The notes: generated by a model from the letters alone, not told the origin. A DNA stretch of 60,992 nucleotides from Stenotrophomonas sp. PS02289 (GCF_029960115.1 NZ_JASCOZ010000007.1:1-60992), one strand, 5' to 3'. Shown: positions 43,007 to 51,299, counted from the stretch's first letter. Program-made: numbers and translations.

Positions 43007-43144
43007 TCAATTGCCCTTGGCGGCGTCTTCGACCTTTTCGCCGGCCTTCTGCACATCCTTGCCGGCACCGGCAACGGTGTTGCAGCCAGACAGCATGGCA
43101 ACCGAGAACATCGACAACAGCATCAGTGCAATAACACGCTTCAT
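43007..43144 (-). CDS. Entericidin A/B family lipoprotein (45 residues)
   Basis: This short gene encodes a basic start (MKRVIALMLL), a hydrophobic signal and lipobox LSGC with the lipidated Cys at position 21, then NTVAGAGKDVQKAGEKVEDA, the conserved mature entericidin sequence. Entericidins are small cell-envelope lipoproteins; EcnB is a bacteriolytic peptide expressed in stationary phase and EcnA its antidote in E. coli. Only one copy is seen. It has its own terminator and lies next to csbD, consistent with stress expression. Confidence 0.88.
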   Translation of the reverse strand: MKRVIALMLLSMFSVAMLSGCNTVAGAGKDVQKAGEKVEDAAKGN

Positions 43145-43352
43145 GGGCTTCTCCTCAAGGTTCAAAATCGGCACCGCAAATCGGGTCCCACCTGTAAGAC
43201 GAGCACCGGCCCGTCTTCCTGATCGCGGTGACCTCGCCGCCGTTTCCGGCAGCGCCGCCGCGTGGGTGCAATCTCGCCGTTGACGCGTGCAATCGATGTG
43301 AACACGCGACCGGGCTTGTTCAGCCGGCCGCAGGGAAGTACGCCGGAAGCAC

Positions 43353-44276
43353 TCAGTCGCGCATCAGCGTGGACTTGCCGAACAGACTTTCCACCAGGTC
43401 CACCGCGACCTCCGCGGTGATGTTGCGGGTGTCCAGCAACGGGTTGAGTTCGACGATATCCAGCGAGCCCATCTGGCCGGTGTCGGCAATCATCTCCATC
43501 ACCAGCTGGGCTTCGCGGTAGTTCACCCCGCCCATCACCGTGGTACCCACACCCGGGGCGATGCTCGGGTCGAGGAAATCGACATCGAAGCTGACGTGCA
43601 GATGCGTGTTGGCATCCATCCCGGCCAACGCCGCTTCCACCGTGCGCTTCATGCCTACCTCGTCGATGTAACGCATGTCGTACACATCGACCTTGTGCTG
43701 CTTGATCAGGCGCTTCTCGTCCGGATCGACCGAGCGGATGCCGATCTGATGGACCTGCTGCGGCGAGATCGCCGGCGCGCTGCCCCCCAGGTGGGTGAGC
43801 GCCTCCGGACCCAGCCCGCACAGGCAGGCTACCGGCATGCCGTGCACATTGCCGGAAGGGGTCACCTCACTGGTGTTGAAGTCGGAATGCGCGTCCAGCC
43901 ACAGCACGCGCAGATTGCGCCCCTGCTCACGGCACCAGCGCGCCACGGCGGTGATCGAGCCAATGCCCAGGCAGTGGTCGCCGCCGAGCATGATCGGCAC
44001 CCGCCCGTCCTGCAGTTCGGCGTAGGTGGCGTCCATCAGCGCGCGGTTCCAGGCCACCACCTCATCCAGATGACGATAGCCCTGCTCCGGGGCGGTCCAC
44101 GGGTTGCGCGGGCCGTCCAGGTTTCCGCAGTCGCGCACGTTCACGCCGCGCGCTTCCAGCGCCTGGGCCAAGCCTGCGATCCGCAGGGCTTCCGGCCCCA
44201 GCCCCGCGCCGCGATGACCGGCCCCCACGTCGGTGGGTACGCCAATCAGGGACACCGGGGGAAGACGCTTGCTCAT
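43353..44276 (-). CDS. rocF: Arginase
   Basis: The 307-residue enzyme hydrolyses arginine to ornithine and urea. The binuclear manganese ligands are visible: H101 in GGDHCLG, D128/H130/D132 in LDAHSDFN, and D231/D233 in SFDVDFLDP; ELNP near the end is also typical. ATG 44276 is preceded by GGAG; a longer frame adds five residues. A perfect Clp/CRP box lies 43-58 bases upstream of the start, so transcription is probably controlled by the global regulator Clp. Confidence 0.92.
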   Translation of the reverse strand: MSKRLPPVSLIGVPTDVGAGHRGAGLGPEALRIAGLAQALEARGVNVRDCGNLDGPRNPWTAPEQGYRHLDEVVAWNRALMDATYAELQDGRVPIMLGGDHCLGIGSITAVARWCREQGRNLRVLWLDAHSDFNTSEVTPSGNVHGMPVACLCGLGPEALTHLGGSAPAISPQQVHQIGIRSVDPDEKRLIKQHKVDVYDMRYIDEVGMKRTVEAALAGMDANTHLHVSFDVDFLDPSIAPGVGTTVMGGVNYREAQLVMEMIADTGQMGSLDIVELNPLLDTRNITAEVAVDLVESLFGKSTLMRD

Positions 44277-44587
44277 GCTGACTCCGAACACGTGAAATGG
44301 GTCCCCTCAGTCTAGTGATGTGATGCTTTTCACACTCGCGGCGTTGCAGCACCCAACGCATGCGCATGGCCCATGCGCAGCACGGCCTGCGCCACGCCGT
44401 CGAGCCGCGACGCAGCGTGAAAGCCTTGTGTGTCAACGGTTTGACATGCATGTGAGAGGAAGTGTGATTTACCTTTCATTAGCCAAGATGACACCCTCTG
44501 CGTGATACATTTCGCGCTTATTCGCAGTCCTGATTGACTAACCCGCAACGGGTTGGTCTGTCGTTCGTCGTGTTTAGGGGGCAGTAC
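44277..44587. other. Divergent control region of arginase and the Roadblock operon
   Basis: These 311 bases hold the Clp box (44319-44334), a TTGACA at 44441-44446 reading toward the Roadblock operon with only a weak -10, two direct TGTGA half-sites (about 44451 and 44464), and a small hairpin AACCCG-CAA-CGGGTT (44540-44554) in the presumed leader of the first Roadblock gene. No gene is seen. Confidence 0.5.
44319..44334 (+). promoter_or_regulatory. Perfect Clp/CRP-type binding site
   Basis: TGTGATGCTTTTCACA matches TGTGA-N6-TCACA exactly. Clp, the CRP-like, c-di-GMP-responsive regulator of Xanthomonadaceae, uses this consensus. The centre lies about 50 bases from the arginase start and 260 from the Roadblock operon start. 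Confidence 0.75.
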
Positions 44588-45040
44588 GTGCAGCGCAGCA
44601 ACATTCATCAGATCGTCCGCAACGCCAGTGGCGAAAGCCAGCCGGCGCGCCAGCTGTATGACGCCGCCGCCATTGAAGATGCCTTCCGCCAGGCCCGCGA
44701 ACGCGAGTCGGGGCTGACCCTGCTCATGCTGTCCACCGCTGACGGTCGTGCCGTCGCCGAAGATTCGGCACTCGGCGTGGACGGCCGGCGCCTGGCCGCG
44801 ATGGCCAACTCCTTCCTCACGCTGGGCGAAACCGTTTCGCGCGAGCTGGCACTGAGCGAAGCCGACTACGCCACCATCTGCACCAAGCTCGGCAACGTGG
44901 TGCTCATCCGCATCAGCGCCGACAAGCCGCTGACTCTCACTGCGGTTGCCAGCCACGACGTCAACATGGCGGTGCTGCTGTTCCACGCGCGCGAATGCGC
45001 CGGACGCCTGCACGCCCTGCTGCCGTCACGCGCGGGCTGA
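44588..45040 (+). CDS. Roadblock/LC7 domain protein, first
   Basis: The 150-residue protein starts at GTG 44588, preceded by GGGGG at seven bases. Residues about 30-145 form a Roadblock/LC7 fold (ESGLTLLMLSTADGRAVA, AAMANSFLTLG, LTLTAVASHDVNMAVLLF). Roadblock proteins such as MglB act as GTPase-activating or scaffolding partners of Ras-like MglA GTPases. It is the first gene of an operon that also encodes a second Roadblock protein and a GTPase, which fits a regulatory switch controlling polarity or surface motility. The process controlled is unknown. Confidence 0.82.
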   Translation: MQRSNIHQIVRNASGESQPARQLYDAAAIEDAFRQARERESGLTLLMLSTADGRAVAEDSALGVDGRRLAAMANSFLTLGETVSRELALSEADYATICTKLGNVVLIRISADKPLTLTAVASHDVNMAVLLFHARECAGRLHALLPSRAG

Positions 45041-45116
45041 TCATTTCCGTTTACTGTGTCCTACCGGCAGGCATCTGCCTGCTGCCCCCTGTGTCTGAGC
45101 AAAAAGGATTTGTCGT

Positions 45117-45476
45117 ATGCCGAATCATTCGCTTGAAAAGCTGAACTCCCTCGCCGGTTTCGTTGGTGCGGCCCTCGTTGACGGTGACAGCGGCATGGCC
45201 CTGGCCATGGCTGGCGGTGGCAACATCAACCTGGAACTGGCAGCAGCCGGCAACACGGAAGTCGTGCGTGCCAAGCGCCGCGTGGCGACGTCGCTGGGTC
45301 TGTCCGATTCGATCGAAGACATCCTGATCACGCTGGACACGCAGTACCACCTGATCCGCCCGCTGGAAAGCAATCCGATGCTGTTCCTGTACGTGATCAT
45401 GGATCGCAGCAAGGCCAATCTGGCGATGTCGCGCCACGAACTGAAGGCCATGGAAAAGACCCTGGACTTCAGCTGA
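45117..45476 (+). CDS. Roadblock/LC7-type protein, second
   Basis: The 119-residue protein has a core [20 protein letters not shown], a helix, and a strand pair ([32 protein letters not shown]) that make one Roadblock fold without extra domains. It follows the first Roadblock gene by 76 bases. The two may form homo- or hetero-dimers on the operon's GTPase, as in the actinobacterial conservons and the MglAB system. Confidence 0.8.
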   Translation: MPNHSLEKLNSLAGFVGAALVDGDSGMALAMAGGGNINLELAAAGNTEVVRAKRRVATSLGLSDSIEDILITLDTQYHLIRPLESNPMLFLYVIMDRSKANLAMSRHELKAMEKTLDFS

Positions 45477-45544
45477 TCGCGTGAGGCTGCGCGTGCGTGG
45501 CACCCGCCAGCGGGTGTCGCGCGCCCGCCCTGCGACCTGTCCCG

Positions 45545-46498
45545 ATGAATACCCCTCTTCGTAGTTTCCGCGTGGCCGCCGCGGGCCTGGACGTGCTGCA
45601 CCAGACCCGGTTGAAGCTGGCCTGTTCAATGCTGCTCGCCGAGCGCATGGACGTGCAGTTGATCCCCTGGAGCGGCGAAGCCGACCTCCTGGTGATCGGC
45701 CTGGACCATGCCGACGCCGCACGCACGCTCAGTGAAGCCAACGCCTCCAACGTGCCGATGCTGTCGATCGCGCGTCGCTACGCCGACGCCGCGCCCGGCC
45801 GGCTGCCGCACGGGGCCACTGTGCGTGACATCAACGAGCAACTCTCCAGCCTGCTGCTGACCGCGCCCGCCGCGGTAGCAGAGCGCCCTGCGCCGGGCGT
45901 TCCGAAGCTGCTGCGCCTGGCCCAGATGCGCGCTGGCGCGGATCTGCACCTGCTGCAGCGTGGCGGCATCAGCGCACTGGTCGATACCCGCACGCGCAGC
46001 ATCGCACTGCCGGCCTCGCTGACCCTGGCCGAGCTGGTGGCGCAACTGGATGACAGCACGTGGTCGTCGGAAGTGATCGACGCGGCCACGTTCCAGCACC
46101 AGTACACCTATCGCCTGCCGCAGCGCCATTCGTTCGAGGCGCTGTACTTCGCCCTGGCGCGCTACCGTCCCGAGCTGCTGCCGGCCCTGGATTCGCAGCC
46201 GACGCTCAAGCTGCGGCACTGGCCCGACCTGCATGCCGATGACGTGCCAGCCAACTGGCTGCTGGCCATCGCCTGCCTGCACGCCCGCCCCTGGCAGCCG
46301 GCCGCACTGGCGACGGCTTGCCATCTGCCGCCTAACACGGTGGAATCCCTCTTCTGTGCTGCTGTTGCCAGTGGCCTCGCTCTGAATCAGGAAGCCGCCG
46401 TGCCCAGCCCCACCCGCCGTAAAGACGCCAGCGACTCACGTTTCTTCTCGTGGGTGGCGCGCCGCTTCGGCCTGACGCTGTTCCAGGGAGGCCAGTGA
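45545..46498 (+). CDS. Unrecognised protein of the Roadblock-GTPase operon
   Basis: The 317-residue cytoplasmic protein starts at ATG 45545. Residues 1-80 look like a receiver-like alpha/beta domain (VQLIPWSGEADLLVIGLDHA). Residues about 130-215 are mixed. Residues about 225-280 suggest a winged-helix-like helical bundle (WLLAIACLHARPWQPAALATACHLPPNTVESLFCAAV), and the basic C-terminus is SRFFSWVARRFGLTLFQGG. I recognise no named family. Its stop shares one base with the GTPase start (TGATG), implying tight coupling and perhaps a physical complex. Confidence 0.75.
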   Translation: MNTPLRSFRVAAAGLDVLHQTRLKLACSMLLAERMDVQLIPWSGEADLLVIGLDHADAARTLSEANASNVPMLSIARRYADAAPGRLPHGATVRDINEQLSSLLLTAPAAVAERPAPGVPKLLRLAQMRAGADLHLLQRGGISALVDTRTRSIALPASLTLAELVAQLDDSTWSSEVIDAATFQHQYTYRLPQRHSFEALYFALARYRPELLPALDSQPTLKLRHWPDLHADDVPANWLLAIACLHARPWQPAALATACHLPPNTVESLFCAAVASGLALNQEAAVPSPTRRKDASDSRFFSWVARRFGLTLFQGGQ

Positions 46499-47037
46499 TG
46501 ACCCTGCCCGCCAACAAGCTGGTGTTCGTCGGCAGCATGGGAGCCGGCAAGACCACCGCCGTGCGCGCCATCTCCGACATCGAGCCGGTCAGCACGGAAA
46601 TGCCGCTCAGCGGCGACACCGTCGGCGAAAAGGTGGAAACCACCGTCGCGCTGGATTACAGCTCGATCGAACTGGACGACGGTGAACTGCTGCACGTGTA
46701 CGGCGTACCCGGTCAGCGCTACCTGGATTTCATGTGGCCGATGGTGTGCGAAGGCGCGCTCGGGGTGATCGTGCTGGTCAGCGCCGGTCACCCGGAAGCG
46801 GTGGAATCCACGGTGGAGCTGCTGCAGGAGTTCTCGCGCATTGCGCCAGAGGCGAGCCTGGCCGTGGGTGTGACCCGCTCGGATGAGTACCCCGCGCTGC
46901 TGATTCCGGAGTTCCGCAACGCGCTGTTTGAGGCCGGGCATCGCTTGCCGGTGATGCGCGTGGATGCGCGCTCGGCGACCCAGGTGACGTTCCTGGTGAA
47001 GTCGTTGCTTTCGTATAGGTACGCCGAGACGAACTAA
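46498..47037 (+). CDS. Ras-like small GTPase (MglA/conservon type)
   Basis: The 179-residue protein has a P-loop GSMGAGKTT (12-20), a switch region with Thr48-Thr49 and D53, the G3 equivalent VYGVPGQRYLDFMW (68-80) in which the usual DxxG becomes GVPGQ as in conservon GTPases, and G4 TRSD (126-129). GGGAGG precedes the overlapping ATG. It would be the nucleotide switch on which the two Roadblock proteins act. In Myxococcus and Thermus, MglA-type GTPases set cell polarity of motility machinery. Confidence 0.85.
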   Translation: MTLPANKLVFVGSMGAGKTTAVRAISDIEPVSTEMPLSGDTVGEKVETTVALDYSSIELDDGELLHVYGVPGQRYLDFMWPMVCEGALGVIVLVSAGHPEAVESTVELLQEFSRIAPEASLAVGVTRSDEYPALLIPEFRNALFEAGHRLPVMRVDARSATQVTFLVKSLLSYRYAETN

Positions 47038-47146
47038 TCACTCACTGACGTCAATGAGTACGCGCCGGTCCATTGCCATGTCGGCGGTCGGCTCGCAGCA
47101 CGCCCATATGATTCTGCTGATCCCGAGTCTTAATCGAGGAAATCCT

Positions 47147-47458
47147 ATGAGTGACGTGTTTCTTGAACATATTGAGCGCGCGTTCAAGGCCGAACTACCA
47201 AGCGTCATCGAGTATAAGATGCGTCCATCCAACAATTCGTTGTGGGTATCTTTCGAGAGTGAGGCGGACTTTCTGAAGGCAGTCCGTTCAGCCTCTGGAG
47301 TGAACATTGGCCTGGAGGTTGGCTGGCGGTTCGGTGTGGAACGAGAAGAAGGGCTCGGTATCAGCGCCTGCTACCTGCGCTTTGATCTTGCCAATAACTG
47401 CATTGATGAGCGATTGACTCTGTTTCTGAAGGACTTGGCCCTGCCCCGCAGGAGATAG
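47147..47458 (+). CDS. Small orphan protein, AT-richer than its neighbours
   Basis: The 103-residue soluble protein has a GAGGAA ribosome site ahead of ATG 47147. It has mixed alpha/beta character with conserved-looking SLWVSFESEADFLKAVRSA and WRFGVEREEGLGISACYL. Base composition is visibly less GC-rich than flanking genes. It sits directly at the 3' end of a tRNA-Thr gene, a common insertion site, which suggests horizontal acquisition. No family is recognised; an immunity-like or stand-alone accessory role is speculation. Confidence 0.6.
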   Translation: MSDVFLEHIERAFKAELPSVIEYKMRPSNNSLWVSFESEADFLKAVRSASGVNIGLEVGWRFGVEREEGLGISACYLRFDLANNCIDERLTLFLKDLALPRRR

Positions 47459-47495
47459 CGACGGAGCCGCGAGAGGGCCGCCGCGCTTCAGAGAG

Positions 47496-47571
47496 TGGTG
47501 CCGACACCCGGATTCGAACTGGGGACCTACCGCTTACAAGGCGGTTGCTCTACCAACTGAGCTATGCCGGC
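47496..47571 (-). tRNA. tRNA-Thr (anticodon TGT)
   Basis: The cloverleaf is complete: acceptor GCCGGCA/TGTCGGC, D-arm AGCTCAGTTGGTAGAGC, anticodon arm ACCGC-CTTGTAA-GCGGT with anticodon TGT, T-arm containing GTTCGAATC, discriminator A and encoded CCA. It decodes ACA and related threonine codons. Confidence 0.96.
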
Positions 47572-47612
47572 ACAGGCATGACGCGCGCCGGTTGCCGGCG
47601 CGGATGGCGATT

Positions 47613-48425
47613 CTAACGCAGGCGGGCGCATTCCAGCGAGCGCTGTTGCGCGGCCCCACTGCGCTGACGGGCTGCATTGGGGCTGGCGGCGTCCGCCAAT
47701 GTCGCATCCACCCACCACTGGGCGCTGCCGTCGCCGCCGCTGGCGACCAGCCGGGCGTTGAATCCGGCGGCGCTGAGCGCGGCCATGCGCCGTTCTGCCC
47801 CTTCGCGGTTGCGGTACTGGCCCAGCGCGATCGCGTTGGCGTCTTCGCCCTGGCCAAGGATGTAGTAGTCGCTGATGCCGGCGGCGGCAATCCGCTTGAC
47901 CAGGGCCTGGGCGTCCTCGCGGCTGGCTGAGGCCGGCATCATCACCCGGTAGGTGCTGGCCCCGGCATTGGGCACCTCGCGCAGGCGTGAGCGCTGCAGC
48001 AGGTTGCCTGCTTTGCCCTGGGCGGCGATGGCGGTGTCGCGATCAGCAAATGGGCCGAGGCTGAGGCATTGCGCGGGTGCAGGTGCAGGTGCGGGAGGGG
48101 TGGGCGCGGGTGCCGCAGCGACCGGCGCGGCGGGCGTGGGCGCGACCGAAGCCGCTGCCGGCGGTGCAGCGGGTGCGGCGGTGGGAGCCGCGGGCGATGC
48201 CGGCGGAGTTGCCGTGGCGTCGGTCAGTGGCGCAGTCGAGGCCGCCTCGGGTGCGGCAGCAACGGGCGCGGCCGCCGGTGTCGCCGGGGTATCGAGGAAC
48301 TGCAGGCGGGCCACGCCGGCCGGCGCTTCCACCGGGGCAGGTACCGGTTCGCCGCGCAGCATCCACCACAGCGCGACGCCCACATTGAGAATGGCAAGAA
48401 CAACGATCAGGGCACGGGTCAGCAT
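47613..48425 (-). CDS. SPOR-domain membrane protein
   Basis: The 270-residue protein has an N-terminal transmembrane helix (about 3-22), a long Ala/Pro-rich periplasmic linker (about 45-125) and a C-terminal SPOR domain (about 130-250) with LGPFADRDTAIAAQGKA and ILGQGEDANAIALGQYRNREGA. SPOR domains bind denuded peptidoglycan at the division site. It follows coaX by 10 bases in a birA-coaX-spor operon common in this family of bacteria. ATG 48425 starts at the transmembrane segment. Confidence 0.87.
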   Translation of the reverse strand: MLTRALIVVLAILNVGVALWWMLRGEPVPAPVEAPAGVARLQFLDTPATPAAAPVAAAPEAASTAPLTDATATPPASPAAPTAAPAAPPAAASVAPTPAAPVAAAPAPTPPAPAPAPAQCLSLGPFADRDTAIAAQGKAGNLLQRSRLREVPNAGASTYRVMMPASASREDAQALVKRIAAAGISDYYILGQGEDANAIALGQYRNREGAERRMAALSAAGFNARLVASGGDGSAQWWVDATLADAASPNAARQRSGAAQQRSLECARLR

Positions 48426-48435
48426 GCGCCCGATC

Positions 48436-49173
48436 CTACCGTGCCGCCGGTGGCTGATGCACGGCCCAGCGCGCGAGGCCATCCAGCACCAGCGCGGGAT
48501 GGAACTGCGCATCGGGCAGCAGTGGCATCAGCGCCGGAGCGCCGCCGCCGTGAATCAGCAGCATCGGCCGGGTGCCAAGCACCTCGGCGGCACGCTCGCG
48601 GCTGCGCTCGATCAGGGCGATGGCCGCGCCATCGCAACCGGATGCCAGCGCGTCGGCGGTGTCATTGGCGAATTCGCTGTACTGCCCACCGCTGGCCGGC
48701 AGTTGGACCGCGCGCGCCTGCAGGGCTTCGCGCATGGTGGTCGGCGAGGCCGCAATGCGCCCGCCGTGGTGCTGGCCGTGCGCGTCGAGCAGGTCGATGG
48801 TGAGCGCAGTACCCACGCCTGCGACCACCACCGGTTCGCGGCGATCCACCACGGCCAGCAGGGCCAGGTAGCGGTCCACGCCGAACCTGGACGGGTCGGC
48901 ATAGGCGATGCGCAGGCCGGCAAACTCGGCTTCGGTGTGGGCGACCCGCACCTGGCGGAAGCGCTGCCCCAGCACGTCCAGCATGCTGGCAGTCAGCGCC
49001 TTGGCGGCCACGCTGGCGACGAAGGCAGTGTCGCCGGAAGGCAGGTTTTCGATCTCCTGCGCGGGCATCGCTTCGGCCCCGTGCGGCCACGCCTGCACGT
49101 CACCAGCGCGCACTCCCTGCAGCGGCGCGAACTTGAAACGGGAATTCCCCAGGTCGAACAACCAGTCGCTCAT
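48436..49173 (-). CDS. coaX: Type III pantothenate kinase
   Basis: The 245-residue enzyme phosphorylates pantothenate, the first step of coenzyme A synthesis. The ASKHA-fold nucleotide motif DLGNSRFKF is at the start, FGVDRYLALLA and VVAGVGTALTIDLL carry the active-site Asp and Thr, and ASGGQYSEFANDT is further conserved. Type III enzymes are insensitive to CoA feedback. Its ATG overlaps the birA stop by four bases. Confidence 0.93.
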   Translation of the reverse strand: MSDWLFDLGNSRFKFAPLQGVRAGDVQAWPHGAEAMPAQEIENLPSGDTAFVASVAAKALTASMLDVLGQRFRQVRVAHTEAEFAGLRIAYADPSRFGVDRYLALLAVVDRREPVVVAGVGTALTIDLLDAHGQHHGGRIAASPTTMREALQARAVQLPASGGQYSEFANDTADALASGCDGAAIALIERSRERAAEVLGTRPMLLIHGGGAPALMPLLPDAQFHPALVLDGLARWAVHQPPAAR

Positions 49174-50147
49174 TGCGCCCTCACGCTGACTTCCCCGGCA
49201 TGGAACACCCGCTCCACGCCATCAATGCACACGCGCAGCGCACCGTCCTCGGCCAGGCCCAGCGCCTGCCCTTCCTGCCAGGTGCCACCGTCCTCCACCC
49301 GCACCGTGCGCCCGGCCAGGCTGTCGAGCGCGGCATAGCGCACCAGGAACGGGGCCAGCCCGTCCTGCTCGAACAGCTCCAGCGCCGGCAGCAGATGTGC
49401 CAGCAACTGGGTGACGACGGCGTTGCGGCTGACCTCGCTGCCCAGCAGCGTGGAGAGATCGGTCCATGGCTGGGTGATCTGCGCGGCGAACGCCGCTGGC
49501 ATGCGCACGTTGATGCCCAGGCCGATCACCGCCCGCGCCGGGCCGGCGAACTCGCCACCGCCCTCGACCAGCAGGCCGCCCAGCTTGTGCCCGTTGACCA
49601 CGATGTCGTTGGGCCATTTCAGGGCGACCTCATCGACACCCTGCGCCTTGAGCGCCTCGGCCACGGCGACGCCGGCGACCAGGCTCAGTCCGCCCAGACG
49701 TGACAGGCCGCCGGCAAAGCCACGCAGCACCGACAGGTAAATGTGAGCGGCCAAAGGCGAGGCCCATTCACGGCCACGGCGGCCCCGCCCGCTGGTCTGG
49801 CGCTCGGCCAGCAGCACGGCCGAACCGCGCTGCGGTGCGCTGCACCGCAGCAATTCAGTATTGGTCGAACCGACATTCCAAGCCACCTGCAGGTCGTCCA
49901 GCAGCGGCCCCAGCGCCGACGGCAGTGCGGCGCGGATGGCGGCCGCGTCCAGCAGCTCGAGCGGCTGCTGCAGCTGGTAGCCATCGCCGGCGCGGCCGTC
50001 GATTTCGATGCCAGCCGCCCTAAGTCCTTGAATTCGCTTCCAAATGGCAGCACGGGTCTGGCCAAGTTCGCGCGCCAGCGCGTCGCCTGACAAGCGCCCG
50101 GCGCTCAGTTTGGCCAGCAGTTGGCGGTCGTCCACGGCAGTGTCCAT
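49170..50147 (-). CDS. birA: Biotin-protein ligase / biotin operon repressor
   Basis: The 325-residue bifunctional protein has an N-terminal winged helix (about 5-60; LARELGQTRAAIWKRIQGLRA). The catalytic domain carries SGRGRRGREW for biotinyl-AMP binding and LKWPNDIVVNGHKLGGLLVEG, and a C-terminal SH3-like domain follows. It charges biotin onto carboxylase carrier protein and, with bound biotinyl-AMP, represses biotin genes. It is first in the birA-coaX-spor operon. Confidence 0.95.
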   Translation of the reverse strand: MDTAVDDRQLLAKLSAGRLSGDALARELGQTRAAIWKRIQGLRAAGIEIDGRAGDGYQLQQPLELLDAAAIRAALPSALGPLLDDLQVAWNVGSTNTELLRCSAPQRGSAVLLAERQTSGRGRRGREWASPLAAHIYLSVLRGFAGGLSRLGGLSLVAGVAVAEALKAQGVDEVALKWPNDIVVNGHKLGGLLVEGGGEFAGPARAVIGLGINVRMPAAFAAQITQPWTDLSTLLGSEVSRNAVVTQLLAHLLPALELFEQDGLAPFLVRYAALDSLAGRTVRVEDGGTWQEGQALGLAEDGALRVCIDGVERVFHAGEVSVRAQ

Positions 50148-50264
50148 CGGGTCATCGGGAAAATTATGCGGGAAAGCGCCAGGCCGCGCCCGCCCAGGGG
50201 TTCCAAAACGGGACCGGAATCGGGCTAGAATCGAAAATTACCCCGCCCCCGCCGGATGTCGACG

Positions 50265-50540
50265 ATGCGCCTGTTCGCCCATTGCCTGCTTCTGCTGACG
50301 GCCCCGATGGCCGCGCACGCTTCCGATGCGCTGACCCAGCCGGGCCGGGGTGGCTGTGCGTATTCCTCCGCCGAAGCTGAGCGTACGGCCCCGGCCAACC
50401 CGCCGGCCAACAGCGCGCCGTCCAGCAACAAACCCAGCGTCTCCCCGACCGGCAGCACCGGCGGCGGTGGCGACGATGACGTGCTGCCGCGCCTGCGCGC
50501 GCCGAAGTGGCACAGCTTCCTGCCGGGCATGTTCCGCTGA
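50265..50540 (+). CDS. Small exported hypothetical protein
   Basis: The 91-residue product has a signal peptide (MRLFAHCLLLLTAPMAAHA), a disordered Ser/Pro/Asn/Gly-rich middle and a short conserved-looking C-terminal RAPKWHSFLPGMFR. A start three codons upstream (50256) is equally possible. The 3' end overlaps the frame of the MtfA-like gene by 34 bases. Function unknown. Confidence 0.6.
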   Translation: MRLFAHCLLLLTAPMAAHASDALTQPGRGGCAYSSAEAERTAPANPPANSAPSSNKPSVSPTGSTGGGGDDDVLPRLRAPKWHSFLPGMFR

Positions 50541-51295
50541 TCCAGTCGTTGCTGCAGTGGCTGCGGCCCGGTCCGCGCCCCATTCCGGATGAAGACTGGC
50601 AGCACACCTGCCAACGCACCGCGTGGTTGCGCGGCCTGCCAGAGACAGAGCGCACCCGCCTGCGCGAGCTGAGTACGACCTTCCTGCACGAGAAGACCAT
50701 CACCCCCGTGGGCGGACTGCTGCTGCAGGAGCGCGACGCGGTGTTGATTGCAGCGTTGTGCTGCCTGCCCCTGGTGAAGCTGGGCGAGGCAGGCCTGCAG
50801 GGATGGTCGCAAGTGCTGGTCTATCCAGAAGGCTTCGTGGTGCCGCAGAGCGAGGTCGACGAGGACGGCGTGGCGCACGAGTGGGAAGAAGATGCGATCG
50901 GTCAGGTTTCGCATACCGGCCCCCTGCTGTTGTCCTGGCACGACGTGCAGGCCGAGCTGGCGCACCCGCACGAAGGAGCCTGCGTGGTGGTGCATGAAAT
51001 GGCGCATCGGATCGACATGCTGGACGGCGTGCTGGACGGCACGCCGCCGCTGCCGCGCGACTGGCAGCAGGCATGGGCGGCGGATTTCCAGGCGGCGTTT
51101 GATGCCCTGTGTGCGCAGGTGGATGCCGGCACCGAGACCGTGATCGACCCGTATGGGGCCGAAGCACCGGATGAGTTTTTCGCGGTGGCGACGGAGTACC
51201 ACTTCTCCGCGCCGGATCTGCTGGAACAGGAGATGCCGGCCGTGGCCGCACATCTGCGGCGGTTCTATGGCGAGCCGCCGGCGCTTCCCGGCTGA
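50507..51295 (+). CDS. MtfA-like (M90) zinc metallopeptidase
   Basis: The 262-residue protein has the zinc motif VVHEMAHRIDMLDG (HExxH), a downstream Glu ligand in FFAVATEYHFSAPDLL, and conserved LVYPEGFVV. These match E. coli MtfA, an aminopeptidase that inactivates the sugar-system repressor Mlc. GTG 50507 is the earliest start and overlaps the upstream gene by 34 bases; there is no ATG, and a TTG near 50552 is another option, so the first 15 residues are uncertain. Confidence 0.87.
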   Translation: MAQLPAGHVPLIQSLLQWLRPGPRPIPDEDWQHTCQRTAWLRGLPETERTRLRELSTTFLHEKTITPVGGLLLQERDAVLIAALCCLPLVKLGEAGLQGWSQVLVYPEGFVVPQSEVDEDGVAHEWEEDAIGQVSHTGPLLLSWHDVQAELAHPHEGACVVVHEMAHRIDMLDGVLDGTPPLPRDWQQAWAADFQAAFDALCAQVDAGTETVIDPYGAEAPDEFFAVATEYHFSAPDLLEQEMPAVAAHLRRFYGEPPALPG

Positions 51296-51299
51296 CCCG

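Noticed and set aside
47038-47146. Attachment-site duplicate of the tRNA-Thr 3' end
   Set aside because: I looked for a repeat of the tRNA 3' end beside the orphan gene and found none, so an integrated element is not supported.
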